DNA from: CAVQJU01 sp963729215
Lineage (GTDB): Bacteria > Acidobacteriota > Vicinamibacteria > Vicinamibacterales > CAVVIG01
Assembly: GCA_963729215.1 (NCBI GenBank)
Contig: CAVSND010000009.1
Coordinates: forward strand, 186,001-250,000
Direction of reading: 5' to 3'
Length of the DNA: 64,000 nt
This document shows positions 43,801-52,986 of this stretch, one piece after another. The stretch's first letter is position 1. Each line of letters opens with the position of its first letter. The notes under the pieces were generated by a model. The model had not been told where the DNA came from, did not search any database, and saw only the letters and a list, made by a program, of their open reading frames with translations. The position numbers were made by a program, and so were the translations under genes.

Positions 43801-46653
43801 TCAAAACCTGAGCCGGGCACCGAGCTGAAATGCCCGCGGATCGCCGACGGCCAGAACCTGGCCGAACGTCGGTGATGGATTCGTCGGATAGGCTCCAGGC
43901 CCGAAATTCGAATTCACCGAGACGACGTTGACGCGATTCGTGAGGTTGAACGCCTCGACGAGCGCGTCGAGCCGCACGCTCCGGCCGAGCGCGAACGCGC
44001 GGCTGACCCGGACGCTCAGGCTGAAAAAGTCCGGCCCCGTCGCGCTGTTGCGCCCGATGAACTCGCCGTCCACGACGGGACGGCCGGCCGTGCCGGCAAT
44101 CGTGGTCACGCCCGAGGTGATGTTGAGCGGAAGCGCCGAATACGCGCGGAGGACGCCGCTCGCCTGGAAGTCGTGGCTGATGTGTTCCCAGATTGTCGTG
44201 GCCGGACCCACCGGCGAGTTCACCGAACCGTACAGCACCAGTCGATGGCGCTGGTCGTCGTCGGACCGGCCCCAGTCTTTCGAGATGTCGTACGGATCGA
44301 TCGGAGAGCTGAAGAAGTTCTCGCCCACGTCGTCCATGGACTTGGACAAGGTATAGCTGACGCGATAGTTCCCCCACGTCGCCGGCCGTTGCACGAACGA
44401 CACGTGGAGCCCGTGATAGTCGGAATGCGCCAGGGGTGAGTACTGATTATTGTTCGCGTAGGACGGATTCGGACGGCAGCCGTTGTTCGCGCCGACGGCC
44501 ACGCACGCAGGCACGTTCTGGTTCACCTGGATGATGAGATCGACGCCGCGCACGTATTGATAGCCGACGCTGACGGTGCCACGGTCGCCGACCTGCTGCT
44601 CGAACTCGATGCTCGCCTGCCTCGATACGCGTTCTGCATGTTGGGATCCATGGTCGTCAGCGTGGCCAGCGTCACCGACGGCACGGCGGCGCTGAGAATG
44701 TTCGGAAACCGGGGAGCGGCCGCCTGCGCCGGCGAAAGGCTGACGCTGACCTGACGGAGGCTCGCGAGGTCCGTGGTGTTCCCTGCCGAGAGCAGGGCGT
44801 TGGCCAGGGCGCGCAGCGGCACGCGGTCGTAGAACAGGCCCGCGCTTCCGCGGACGACGGCCCGCCTCGACGCGGACGGCGACCATGCGAAGCCCAGCCG
44901 CGGTGAAACGTTGTTGCGATCGGTGCGCACGGTGTCGAGAAACTGCAGGTCGTAACGGACGCCCGCATTCAGTGTCAGCGCGGAGCCGATCTTCCACTCG
45001 TCCTGGGCGTAGACGCCGACATTCGGGTTCGTCTGCGCGACGACCGTGTCGGCAAAGGTCTGCGTGAACCCCGCGTTGTTGTAGACGCCGGCCAGAAAGT
45101 TCTGAAGCGACGAGAACGTGTAAGACCCGCGAATCGATCTCGGGAACGTGATGGTGTCGGCGTTAAACAGGAAATCGACGCCCGCCCTCAGCGCGTGGGC
45201 GCCGCTCTGGTGCGAAAGATTGTCCACGACCTGAAACATCCTGTTCACCCGCGCCGTCGGACTGGACGAGAGCGTGCCGAACGACGCGATCCCCGAGATG
45301 CTGACAGCCGGGCCTATCGGATCCGAGGGCGGCGCCTGGAGATCGCTGAAGGCGACCTGCGCCCGCAGTTCGTTGACGGTTCGGGCAGAAAGCGTCGTCG
45401 TATTGCTGACGGCCAGCGTCTGATCGAAGTTGTCCAACCCGGCCGACGCACTGGGCGCGCTCAACCCGCCGGCTCCGCGTGAATTGCTCGAATCGACGTC
45501 GTACAGGCTGTACCGCACGCTCAGCAGATCCCGGCTCGAGAACTGATGATCCATCTTGGCCAGGAAATTCACGGTGTGAACGGGATTGGGATATTCACCC
45601 GTCGCAACAGGCGGACCCTGATAGCCGACATTCGCCAGCTTCGCGTTGATGATGTTCGCGCTCTGCGGCAGGATCGTCACCAGGCCGGTCTGATCGAGCA
45701 GGCGCTGCTCGAAGTTGGCGAAATAGAACGTGCGATCGCGGCGGATGGGTCCGCCAAGACTCGCGCCGTACTGCGACTGGTTCATCGGCAGCGGCGTCGC
45801 CGATCAGCGCGTTGGCGGCGTTGAGGCGGTCGTCGCGCACGTAATCGTACACATCACCGTGAGAGACGTTGGCGCCGCTCTTCGTCACCACGTTGATGTA
45901 GCCGCCCAACGCGCGGCCGAGCTCCGCCTGGCCGCCGGACGTCACGACCTGAAACTGGTCCACGGCGTCCACTCCGTACGGAATGCCGCTCAACCCCGCC
46001 GCATCGTCGTTGGCCGACAGGCCGTCCACGATGAAGTTGTTCGAGAAGTTGCGCTGGCTGCCGACCGAGAGCCCCACGCCGGGCACCGCCGATGTTTCGG
46101 CGAACAGCTGCGTCCCGCCGACGTTCGGCGGCGCCACGCCGGGCACCAGGAGTGCGACGTCGAGGAAATTGCGGCCGTTGAGGGGCATCGTCCCGATTTC
46201 GGCCTGGAAGACCGTGCTGGCGATCTGGCTGCGCCCGGCGTCGAGCACGGTGGCCTGGGCGGCGACGTCAACGGTGGCCTCGACCGTCTTGAGTGACAGG
46301 GACATGGGCAGCTCGTACGCGGAGCCGAGCGTGAGCGTCAGACGTCGTGCCGCGTCGGCGAAGCCCTCGTCGTGTACGACGATTTCATACGATCCGACCC
46401 TCAGGTAAGGAAACCGGAAGCGCCCTTCCCCATCGGTCTCTGTCGTCGCCGTGACGTTGGTTTCCGTCTGGCGAGCGTCCACATGTGCACCGGCGACGAC
46501 CCCGCCGGACGGATCGGTGACTCGCCCGCTGACGCTGGCGAAGTTGACGGTTTCCTGAGCGCGGACAGGTGCCGCGGCCGCCACGACGAGCAGCGTGGAC
46601 GCGACACACGAGACGATCCTCGCGAACAATTTCCCTCCCGGCGAAAGCAACAC
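43801..46653 (-). CDS. TonB-dependent receptor with carboxypeptidase-regulatory N-terminal domain (two frameshifts)
   Basis: About 950 residues when repaired. The first frame starts at a GTG (46653) and has a signal peptide (ASTLLVVAAAAPVRAQ), a CarboxypepD_reg domain (VSGRVTDPSGGVVAGAHVDA, about 40-120) and the plug (TMPLNGRNFLDVALLVPGVA, NNFIVDGLSANDDAAG). At about 45795-45800, one extra base shifts to a second frame (LPMNQSQYGASLGGPIRRDR, then barrel strands). At about 44620-44627, a missing base shifts to a third frame (QASIEFEQQVGDRGTVSVGY) that ends with the barrel C-terminal RAFQLGARLRF. The Phe end is typical of outer-membrane proteins. It imports an unknown ligand across the outer membrane. 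A palindromic repeat ends 2 bp upstream of the start codon. Confidence 0.87.
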
Positions 46654-46654
46654 G

Positions 46655-46709
46655 CGTAGCGGCCGGCTTCAGCCGGCCGACCGACGTCCGCCTGAAGGCG
46701 GACGCGACG
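46655..46709. repeat. Palindromic intergenic element, copy B (two hairpins)
   Basis: This 55-bp element has the ends CGTAGC (46655) and CGCGACG (46703-46709), and the hairpins GGCCGGC-TTCA-GCCGGCC (46661-46678) and GTCCGCC-TGAA-GGCGGAC (46686-46703). It lies between the small Cys-rich gene and the receptor gene, and would be in the leader next to the receptor's GTG. Confidence 0.85.
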
Positions 46710-46723
46710 AAGACAACGTGGCT

Positions 46724-47131
46724 TTAGCTTCGAGGAGGAGGAGAGGTTGGAGGACGGGAGGCGTTGAAGATCGAATCGGTAAGCGCCACCACGTCGACGG
46801 CCGTCGTGGCCGGCCGGCTCACGCGTGATGGTGTGACGAGGATTCCGGTTCCGCTCGCGAGCAGCGTCAGGACCGCGGCCGCCAGATCGCCGCAGACAGG
46901 GCTGAGATGGATGGCGCCGGACCGTTTACCCGATGCGCCGTGCGCCTTGCCCCCGTGCATCGGACACTCCGCGCCCGGCTCGACCTTGCAGTCGCACAAC
47001 AATTCGGCGCCGGCGATCGCCGACGCGCCCCGGTAAAGATGAAGCAGGACCGGCGCCGCAGCGATGGCTGCGAGCTGACAGGCCAGAACGGTTGCGGCCA
47101 GGACGATGAGGCGGTGGCGAAGGGCGTGCAC
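46724..47131 (-). CDS. Small exported Cys/His/Met-rich protein
   Basis: This is a 135-residue protein if started at the GTG at 47131, 10 bases after a strong promoter; the open frame runs to 47350 but overlaps the chloride channel gene. It has an N-terminal hydrophobic segment (LIVLAATVLACQLAAIAAAP) and a second near the C-terminus (LAAAVLTLLASGTGILV). Between them lie Cys46, Cys48, Cys56, Met58, His59, His64, His75 and Cys80 (LLCDCKVEPGAECPMHGG), a set that could bind copper or another soft metal. It is the first gene of a putative operon with the TonB receptor and the BNR protein. I do not recognise the family for certain. Confidence 0.62.
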   Translation of the reverse strand: MHALRHRLIVLAATVLACQLAAIAAAPVLLHLYRGASAIAGAELLCDCKVEPGAECPMHGGKAHGASGKRSGAIHLSPVCGDLAAAVLTLLASGTGILVTPSRVSRPATTAVDVVALTDSIFNASRPPTSPPPRS

Positions 47132-47147
47132 TGCGTTGCAGCAGTTG

Positions 47148-47176
47148 AAGTTACCGAAGGCAACCGGTGTTGTCAA
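47148..47176 (-). promoter_or_regulatory. Sigma70-type promoter of the Cys-rich/TonB receptor operon
   Basis: On the minus strand the consensus TTGACA (47176-47171), a 17-bp spacer and TAACTT (47153-47148) lie just downstream of the chloride channel stop and 17 bp before the GTG at 47131. It is the best -35 match in the window. Confidence 0.6.
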
Positions 47177-47177
47177 A

Positions 47178-49049
47178 TTATGAGGCGCGCGCAGCCTTCG
47201 GGGAATCCGGGCGTCCAAACACACGCAGACGGAGTCCCGGTCCGAGGGTGCGCTCCCGGCGCTGCTCGGCCTCGAGAATCCGCGAACGAGCCGTGAGCAG
47301 ATCGCTGAGGGCCACCATCCCGACGAGCGTACCGTCCCGGCGTTCGACAACCGGCAGACGCGTCACGCCCTTTTCGGCCATCCGGAACGCGACCACCCGC
47401 AGCGGCTCGTCGCCGTATGCCACGACCGGCTGATGATGAGCCACATCCATGAGGGGATCCTGCGCGGCATCTCCTCCCCTCTCGAGCCACGCGACCAGGC
47501 TGCTGCGCGTCACAACGCCGGCCAGCCGGCGGTTCGAATCGACCAGCGGGAACAGGCGCTGGTTGTGTGGACCGCGGCTGACGCTCGGGTGCGCCGTCTT
47601 CTCGGAGCGCGCGGATGCGAGCAGCGAAGCCACATCCCGCCGCGTCGCATCCGCCGGAAGTGCCACCACGCCCCCGCGAACCACTTCCCGCGCGAAGATC
47701 ACCTCGAGCGGATCGATCTCGTATTCGCGGCTCAGGTGAAATCCGCGACGGCTGACTTTTTCCGTGAGAATCGATCGCCGCAGCGTCAGCACGGTGAACC
47801 CGTGTGCGACGATGACCGCGAGCAGCAGCGGCAGGAGCGAATTCACATCGTGCGTCAGCTCGAAGGCGAAGATGACGCCGGTGAGCGGCGATCGCATGGT
47901 GCCGCCCAGAATCGCGCCCATGCTGATCAGCGGCCAGAATCCGGCGCCCTCCGCCGGCAGGAACCGGGCCTCGAGGCCGCCGAGGGCCCCGCCCATCATC
48001 AGGAGCGGCGCGAGCACGCCGCCGGACGTGCCTGATCCCAGCGAGATGGCCCAGATGGCGGACTTCACGACGAGCACACCGACGAGGATCCTGAGCGGCA
48101 TGTCGCCCTGGAGGAGACCGCCGATGACGTCGTAACCCACGCCGAGCGCTTGTGGAAAGAAGAAGCCGCCAATCCCGATCACCAGCCCGCCGATAGCCGG
48201 CCACCACATCCAGTGAATCGGGAGGTGTTGAAAGGCATCTTCTGACGCATACACGGCGCCCGTCAGGAGCGCGGAGAGGCCTCCCGCAAGCAGCCCCACG
48301 ACAACGCACCCGAGCAGGCCGTTCGCGCCGATATAGGCCGGGTGAACCGGAACCGGGAAGAGCGGGCCGAAACCGAGGATGTGCCGCCGCACGGCCGCGG
48401 CGACGACGCTGGCCAGCGCGACAGGGATGATGCTGCGCGGCTTCCATTCGAAGAGCAACAGCTCCACGGCGAGCATCACCGCAGCGACCGGGGCGGCAAA
48501 CGTGGCGGACATGCCTGCCGCGGCGCCGGCCACCAGGAGCGTCTTGCGCTCCGCGCTCGTCAGGTGGAAAAACTGGGCGATGAGCGACCCGAACGCGCCG
48601 CCCGTCATGATGATCGGTCCCTCGGCGCCGAACGGTCCGCCCGACCCGATCGAAATCGCGGACGACAGGGGCTTGAGCATCGCCACCTTGGGCTCGATGC
48701 GGCTGCCGTTGATCAGGATCGCCTCGATCGCCTCGGGGATGCCGTGGCCGCGGATGCGCTCGGATCCGTAACGTGCCATCAACCCGATGATGAGCGCGCC
48801 GACCACGGGCACCACGATGACCCACGGGCCCAGATGATGGCCCACCGGCGAGGCCGCCGCCGTCGACAGCCGCTGAAAGAAAAAGAGGTTCGTGAAGAAC
48901 GCGATCAAGGCCAGGAGCGCCGCAGCGACGAACGCGGCGAAGACACCGATGGCCACGGCGAGCCCGGCGATGGGCAGGACGCGCAACGAGGTCGTGAAAT
49001 CGCCCAGGTGATCGAGATCGGCGACAGAGGTCTGACGCGGCTTATGCAT
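47178..49049 (-). CDS. ClC-family chloride channel/transporter with CBS domains
   Basis: This 623-residue membrane protein has about eleven ClC helices followed by a cytosolic CBS pair. Filter motifs are GSGGPFGAEGP (about 130, containing the gating Glu), GSGTSGGVLAP (about 320) and the nearby GAILGGTMRSPLTGVIFAFE. The CBS pair runs from about 480 to 600 (GVVTRSSLVAW, VVERRDGTLVGMVALSDLLT). The start at 49049 (MHKPRQTSVADLDHLGDFTT) overlaps the MarR stop by 8 bp; a longer open frame upstream is the antisense-like shadow of MarR coding and was not used. Whether it works as a channel or as a proton antiporter is unclear. The overlap implies co-expression with MarR. Confidence 0.93.
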   Translation of the reverse strand: MHKPRQTSVADLDHLGDFTTSLRVLPIAGLAVAIGVFAAFVAAALLALIAFFTNLFFFQRLSTAAASPVGHHLGPWVIVVPVVGALIIGLMARYGSERIRGHGIPEAIEAILINGSRIEPKVAMLKPLSSAISIGSGGPFGAEGPIIMTGGAFGSLIAQFFHLTSAERKTLLVAGAAAGMSATFAAPVAAVMLAVELLLFEWKPRSIIPVALASVVAAAVRRHILGFGPLFPVPVHPAYIGANGLLGCVVVGLLAGGLSALLTGAVYASEDAFQHLPIHWMWWPAIGGLVIGIGGFFFPQALGVGYDVIGGLLQGDMPLRILVGVLVVKSAIWAISLGSGTSGGVLAPLLMMGGALGGLEARFLPAEGAGFWPLISMGAILGGTMRSPLTGVIFAFELTHDVNSLLPLLLAVIVAHGFTVLTLRRSILTEKVSRRGFHLSREYEIDPLEVIFAREVVRGGVVALPADATRRDVASLLASARSEKTAHPSVSRGPHNQRLFPLVDSNRRLAGVVTRSSLVAWLERGGDAAQDPLMDVAHHQPVVAYGDEPLRVVAFRMAEKGVTRLPVVERRDGTLVGMVALSDLLTARSRILEAEQRRERTLGPGLRLRVFGRPDSPKAARAS

Positions 49050-49560
49050 CGGCAAGCCGCGCTTTCTGCGCGCGTCGCGCGGACTCGTGGAAAAACATAT
49101 GCGGATGCGCGCCGCCCAGGTCCAGGTCGCGAACGAGCGTCTCGAGGATGGAAGCGAGGCGCGCGCGGGAGGCCTGCGGCAGCGCGTCGACCGCGGCGAC
49201 GAGCCGTTCCTGCGCCGTCCGCGGCGCGGTACGGATCCGGTTGACGCCCTCGGGCGACAACTTGAGCTGCATGCGCCGCGCATCGTTCGGGGCCTTCCCG
49301 CGCTCGACCAGCCCGTGCTCGACCAGCCGTGCGACGACGACCGACACCGAGCTCTGATGCGTGCGAGTACGTTCCGCCAGCTCGTTGAGCGAGAGCCCGG
49401 GCGACTCGGCGAGCGTGCGCAGCACGAACAGCTGCGCGCCGCTCAGGCCGTGTTTCCCGGCCTCGCGCGAGGATTCGCGCAGCAGCTGCACGATCCGCCG
49501 GATGGAATCGAGGACCTGCCGGGTATGCCCGGCAGGGGCGCTAGATATATGGGACCCCAT
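49042..49560 (-). CDS. MarR-family transcriptional regulator
   Basis: This is a 172-residue winged-helix regulator. The core is seen in GLSGAQLFVLRTLAESPGLS, LNELAERTRTHQSSVSVVVA (recognition helix, about 60-80) and RLVEHGLVERGKAPNDARRM (wing), with the MarR signature of D-x-R. The ATG at 49560 lies inside a 16-bp dyad, so the gene probably represses itself and the chloride channel gene that overlaps its end. The ligand is unknown. It is divergent from the desaturase gene. Confidence 0.9.
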   Translation of the reverse strand: MGSHISSAPAGHTRQVLDSIRRIVQLLRESSREAGKHGLSGAQLFVLRTLAESPGLSLNELAERTRTHQSSVSVVVARLVEHGLVERGKAPNDARRMQLKLSPEGVNRIRTAPRTAQERLVAAVDALPQASRARLASILETLVRDLDLGGAHPHMFFHESARRAQKARLADA

Positions 49561-49562
49561 AT
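49547..49562. promoter_or_regulatory. MarR-type operator dyad over the start codon
   Basis: ATATGGG-AC-CCCATAT is a perfect 7-bp inverted repeat with a 2-bp centre. It covers the marR ATG and touches a TATAAT box (minus strand, 49566-49561) that stands directly before that ATG. Autorepression of the marR-clcA pair would follow from binding here. Confidence 0.55.
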
Positions 49563-49673
49563 TATAAGCGTACAGGAATGCCCGCCGCACAACAAGGTCG
49601 TCAGCCGGGGGCCTCCGTCGCGTCCAAGGGGATCCCGTCCCGGCACATCCTTGCAAAGGACGGCAAAATCAAG

Positions 49674-49692
49674 TCTTACAGAACTCTTACAG
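49674..49692. promoter_or_regulatory. Pho-box-like direct repeat upstream of the desaturase gene
   Basis: TCTTACAG occurs at 49674-49681 and 49685-49692, an exact 11-bp period. On the minus strand this reads CTGTAAG-AGTT-CTGTAAG, close to the PhoB site pattern of two CTGT-type heptamers 4 bp apart. It lies 60 bp upstream of the desaturase start in the divergent gap with marR. Confidence 0.5.
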
Positions 49693-49751
49693 TCGAGGAC
49701 GCCAGAGCTTGTTACCGTACGTGAGCACGTCTAACCCAAACGGAGCGTCCA

Positions 49752-50613
49752 TTGAGCAGCCTCGCCGCCCAGCCGGGCACGTCCCGGTACTCGAAGATCA
49801 ACTGGCTGACCTGCCTCGTGCTGGTCGTGTTTCACGTGCTGGCCGTCACGGCGCTGTTTCAGTTCACCTGGACCAATCTGCTCGTCGCGGCCTTCCTTTA
49901 TTGGGTCGCCGTCGGCCTGGGCATCAGCATGGGCTACCACCGGCTGCACACCCATCGCGGGTTCAAGACTCCCAGGCTTTTCGAATACTTCCTGGCGCTC
50001 TGCGGGACGCTGACACTCGAAGGCGGACCGATCTTCTGGGTCGCCATCCATCGTCAGCACCATCAACACTCCGACCAGCCGGCCGACCCGCATACACCGC
50101 GCGTCAGCGGGTTCTGGTCGCACCTGGGCTGGGTGATCTTCGGCGAGGCGCAGCACAACGACACGGCCATCATGTCGCGCTACGCGCCCGATCTCGGCCG
50201 CGACCCTTTCTATCAGCTGGCTCACGACGTATCACTGGGTGCCGCTGACCGTGCTCGGGCTCGCGCTGCTGGCCGTCGGCGGATGGCCGCATGGTCAACT
50301 GGGCGATCTTCCTCCGGGTGGTCGTCGGCCTGCACGCCACGTGGCTCGTCAACTCGGCCACGCACATGTGGGGACGCCGGCGGTTCGCGACGAAAGACGA
50401 CTCGAAGAACTCGTGGTGGGTGGCGCGCTGACCTTTGGCGAAGGCTGGCACAACAACCACCACGCGCACCCGGTCTCGGCCCGCCACGGCCTGGCCTGGT
50501 ATGAGTTCGATCCCACGTGGATTGAGCTGAAACTGCTCAGCGCCCTCGGCATCGTGTGGGACGTCCGGGTCGCCAAGGTCACCCAGTCGCCCGAAGAAGA
50601 GATCGCCGCCTAG
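49752..50613 (+). CDS. Acyl-CoA/fatty-acid desaturase (three frameshifts)
   Basis: About 286 residues when repaired; a membrane di-iron enzyme that introduces a cis double bond into acyl chains (delta-9 type). It starts at a TTG with GGAG six bases before. The His boxes are complete across frames: HRLHTH (about 64-69), HRQHH (about 101-105) and HNNHH (about 235). Frame changes occur at about 50218 (an extra C after FYQ, then WLTTYHWVPLTVLGLALL), at about 50288-50295 (an extra C before MVNWAIFLRVVVGLHATWLV) and at about 50433-50437 (a missing G before ALTFGEGWHNNHHAHP). Three independent single-base errors inside 220 bp, with all motifs intact, suggest poor local base calls. Confidence 0.85.
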
Positions 50614-50641
50614 CCAGCCCCGATCGTTTTATGCTTGACGT

Positions 50642-51558
50642 ATGACGTCAGGCAGCCGGCGGCGGTCGATCGCGTTTTTCATCGTCTTCGGCGTCTGCCT
50701 TACCGCCGCCGCGCTGCTCCTCAACGTCAGCTGGGTCATCGTCAACTGGCGCGAAGCCGGCCTGCTGATCCTCGGCGTCCTCATCTTCCCGCTCATCATC
50801 ACCGGCGTCGTCCTCAACACGATCTTCCTGGTCCGCGAGATCCGGCGAAACGAACAGCACGACGCGTTCATCCACGCGGTGACGCACGAGCTGAAGACGC
50901 CCGTCGCGTCGATGCGCCTCTACCTCCAGACGCTGCAAACCCGTCCGATAGATGACGCCAAGCGGCAGGAGTTCTACCAGGTGATGGTCGAGGACACCGA
51001 ACGGCTGCAGGGCACCATCGAGCAGGTCCTCCGCGCGGGACGCGTCGGCGCGAAAATCCGCCACACGAGCCGCACGCCGGTGGATCTGGCGGCGGTCGTG
51101 CAGGACTGCGTGGCGCTCGCACGGACGCGCCACCATCTGCCCGATCACGCGCTGACCTATCGCGAAACCCTGCTGCCCGGTGCGACGCCGCAGGTGCTGG
51201 CGGACGAGGACGAGTTGAAAGCCGTGGTGTCGAACCTGGTGGACAACGCCGTCAAATACTCGGGCGCGCAGGTGCAGGTGACCGTCGAGCTCGACCAGCC
51301 CGAACGCACGCAGGCGACGCTGCGCGTGCGCGACCATGGCGTCGGCATCTCGGCCGGCGAGCTCAAACGCATCTTCAAGCGGTTCTATCGCATTCCCGGC
51401 GCTGTCGCGATCCGCGTCAAGGGCACCGGGCTCGGGTTGTTCATCGTCCAGTCGCTGACGCTGCGCTACGGCGGCAAGGTGTTCGCCGAGAGCGAGGGCC
51501 CCGGCCGCGGCAGCACGTTCACGGTCCAACTGCCCCTGCTGTCCCGCCTCCCCAATGA
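50642..51558 (+). CDS. Sensor histidine kinase (PhoR-like; 3' frame open past true end)
   Basis: This membrane sensor kinase has about 305 residues. Two helices (about 9-31 and 41-62, SIAFFIVFGVCLTAAALLLN) bound a very short outside loop. The HisKA H-box is DAFIHAVTHELKTPVASMRL (about 78-97), then the ATPase boxes NLVDNAVKYSGA (N), RDHGVGIS (G1), KGTGLGLFIVQ (G2). As sequenced, the frame runs on to 51988 inside the regulator gene, where it turns into Arg/Pro-rich shadow sequence. One C missing in CTCCCC at about 51549 would restore a stop (TGA 51556-51558) overlapping the regulator's ATG as ATGA, the usual arrangement. I take that as the true end. Confidence 0.87.
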
Positions 51559-52277
51559 GCCGCATCCTCCTCGTCGAGGACGAGCAGCATCTTGCCGAAG
51601 GGCTGCGCTTCAACCTGACCGCCGAGCACCACGACGTGCAGGTGGTGGACTCGGGAGAAGCCGCGCTCGCGCAGCTGACCGCCGATCCGGCTCGCTTCGA
51701 GCTCGTCATCCTCGACGTGATGCTCCCGGGGATCACGGGCTTCCGGGTGGTGGCGGACCTCAGACGCGCGGGCCAGTTCGTGCCGGTGCTGATGCTGACC
51801 GCGCGCGACCGCCCGGAGGACGTGCTGCAGGGATTTCAGTCGGGCGCGGACGATTACCTGCCCAAGCCGTTCGAGCTGCCGATTCTCATCGCCCGCGTCC
51901 AGGGTCTGCTGCGACGCCGCGAGTGGTTCCGGCTGGGGGAGAACCGCGAACAGGCCCCGGCGGTCTCGAGCCGCTTCACGTTCCGTGAACGGACGATCGA
52001 TTTCGAGCTGCTCGAAGTCCAGATGGGCGACAAGACGATGCCGCTGACATTGATGGAGGCGTCGTTGCTCCGGTACCTCGTGGAGCACGAGGGGCGGCCG
52101 GTCTCGCGCAAGACCATCCTGGAGAAAGTCTGGGGCGTCCGCGAGGACACCGACACGCGCGCGATCGACAACTTCATCGTCCGCCTGCGCCGATACCTCG
52201 AGGATAAACCCTCGAAGCCGCGCCACCTGCAGACCGTCCGCGGCGTCGGCTACCGGTTCGTGGCCAATCCGGATTAG
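51555..52277 (+). CDS. Response regulator, OmpR/PhoB family
   Basis: This is a 240-residue two-component regulator. The receiver domain (1-120) has the acidic pair in ILLVEDEQHLAEGL, the phospho-acceptor Asp in LVILDVMLPG (about 53-62) and the Lys in DYLPKPFELP (about 104). The C-terminal winged helix (about 130-237) includes LTLMEASLLRYLVEHEGRPV, SRKTILEKVWGVREDTDTRA and IDNFIVRLRRYLE, the OmpR/PhoB recognition-helix region. Its ATG overlaps the presumed stop of the kinase gene. OmpR-family regulators bind direct repeats about 11 bp apart, which fits the site at 49674-49692. Confidence 0.94.
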   Translation: MSRILLVEDEQHLAEGLRFNLTAEHHDVQVVDSGEAALAQLTADPARFELVILDVMLPGITGFRVVADLRRAGQFVPVLMLTARDRPEDVLQGFQSGADDYLPKPFELPILIARVQGLLRRREWFRLGENREQAPAVSSRFTFRERTIDFELLEVQMGDKTMPLTLMEASLLRYLVEHEGRPVSRKTILEKVWGVREDTDTRAIDNFIVRLRRYLEDKPSKPRHLQTVRGVGYRFVANPD

Positions 52278-52335
52278 ACACCTCGGAATTGAGTATCATC
52301 CTCGGCACCGTTCCACGTTGAGCGAGGGCTCGAGC

Positions 52336-52965
52336 ATGGATCCGTTCGAACAGATCGTCCGGAGCGAAGGTGAACTGCGCGAAATCGTCGGCACGCCCAG
52401 CGCGCGGTCGCTGGCGAAGGAGCACGCAAGCCTGGACGTGCACGACCGTGCCTTCATCGCGTTGTCGCCGCTGATCCTGATGTCCACCTCCGGCCCGGAC
52501 GGACGCTGTGACGTCTCACCCAAGGGGGACACGCCCGGGTTCGTGCTGGTCGTCGACGAACATCGCCTCGTCATCCCCGATCGCCCCGGGAACAAACGGT
52601 TCGACGGCATACGGAATCTGCTCTCGAACCCGCATATCGGCCTGATCTTCCTCATCCCGGGACGGGATGAAACCCTGCGCGTCAACGGCCGCGCGTGCGT
52701 GACACGCGATCAGGCGCTGCTCGACCAGTGCACCTTCCAGGGCAAGATGCCGCAGCTTGGCATCGGCGTCGAAGTAGAAGAGGTCTATCTCCACTGCCCG
52801 AAGGCGTTCTTGAGGTCGCATTTCTGGGACTCGCGGCACTGGCCCGCCGCTGATGCGCTGCCTTCGATGGCCTGCGTGCTATACGACCAGATCCGCCCGA
52901 GCGGCGTGACGCTCGAGGACTACGAGCGGGACATCGCGGAGGGCAATGCGAAGCGACTGTACTAA
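52336..52965 (+). CDS. Pyridoxamine 5'-phosphate oxidase-like FMN protein
   Basis: This is a 209-residue flavin-binding split-barrel protein. ALSPLILMSTSGPDGRCDVS, GDTPGFVLVVDEHRLVIPDR and PGNKRFDGIRNLLSNPHIGL (about 45-105) are the typical strands of the PNPOx-like group that is often annotated as MSMEG_1061 family. GLIFLIPGRDETLRVNGRAC completes the barrel. It probably binds FMN or heme, but the reaction is unknown. The ATG at 52336 with GAGG upstream was chosen over a TTG at 52318. It stands between the two-component genes and the cytochrome. Confidence 0.83.
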   Translation: MDPFEQIVRSEGELREIVGTPSARSLAKEHASLDVHDRAFIALSPLILMSTSGPDGRCDVSPKGDTPGFVLVVDEHRLVIPDRPGNKRFDGIRNLLSNPHIGLIFLIPGRDETLRVNGRACVTRDQALLDQCTFQGKMPQLGIGVEVEEVYLHCPKAFLRSHFWDSRHWPAADALPSMACVLYDQIRPSGVTLEDYERDIAEGNAKRLY

Positions 52966-52986
52966 TGGCCGTAGAATGAGCGCATT

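Noticed and set aside
51559..51988. C-terminal 143-residue extension of the histidine kinase
   Set aside because: It overlaps the response regulator in another frame and is Arg/Pro-rich shadow sequence; a missing C near 51549 explains it.
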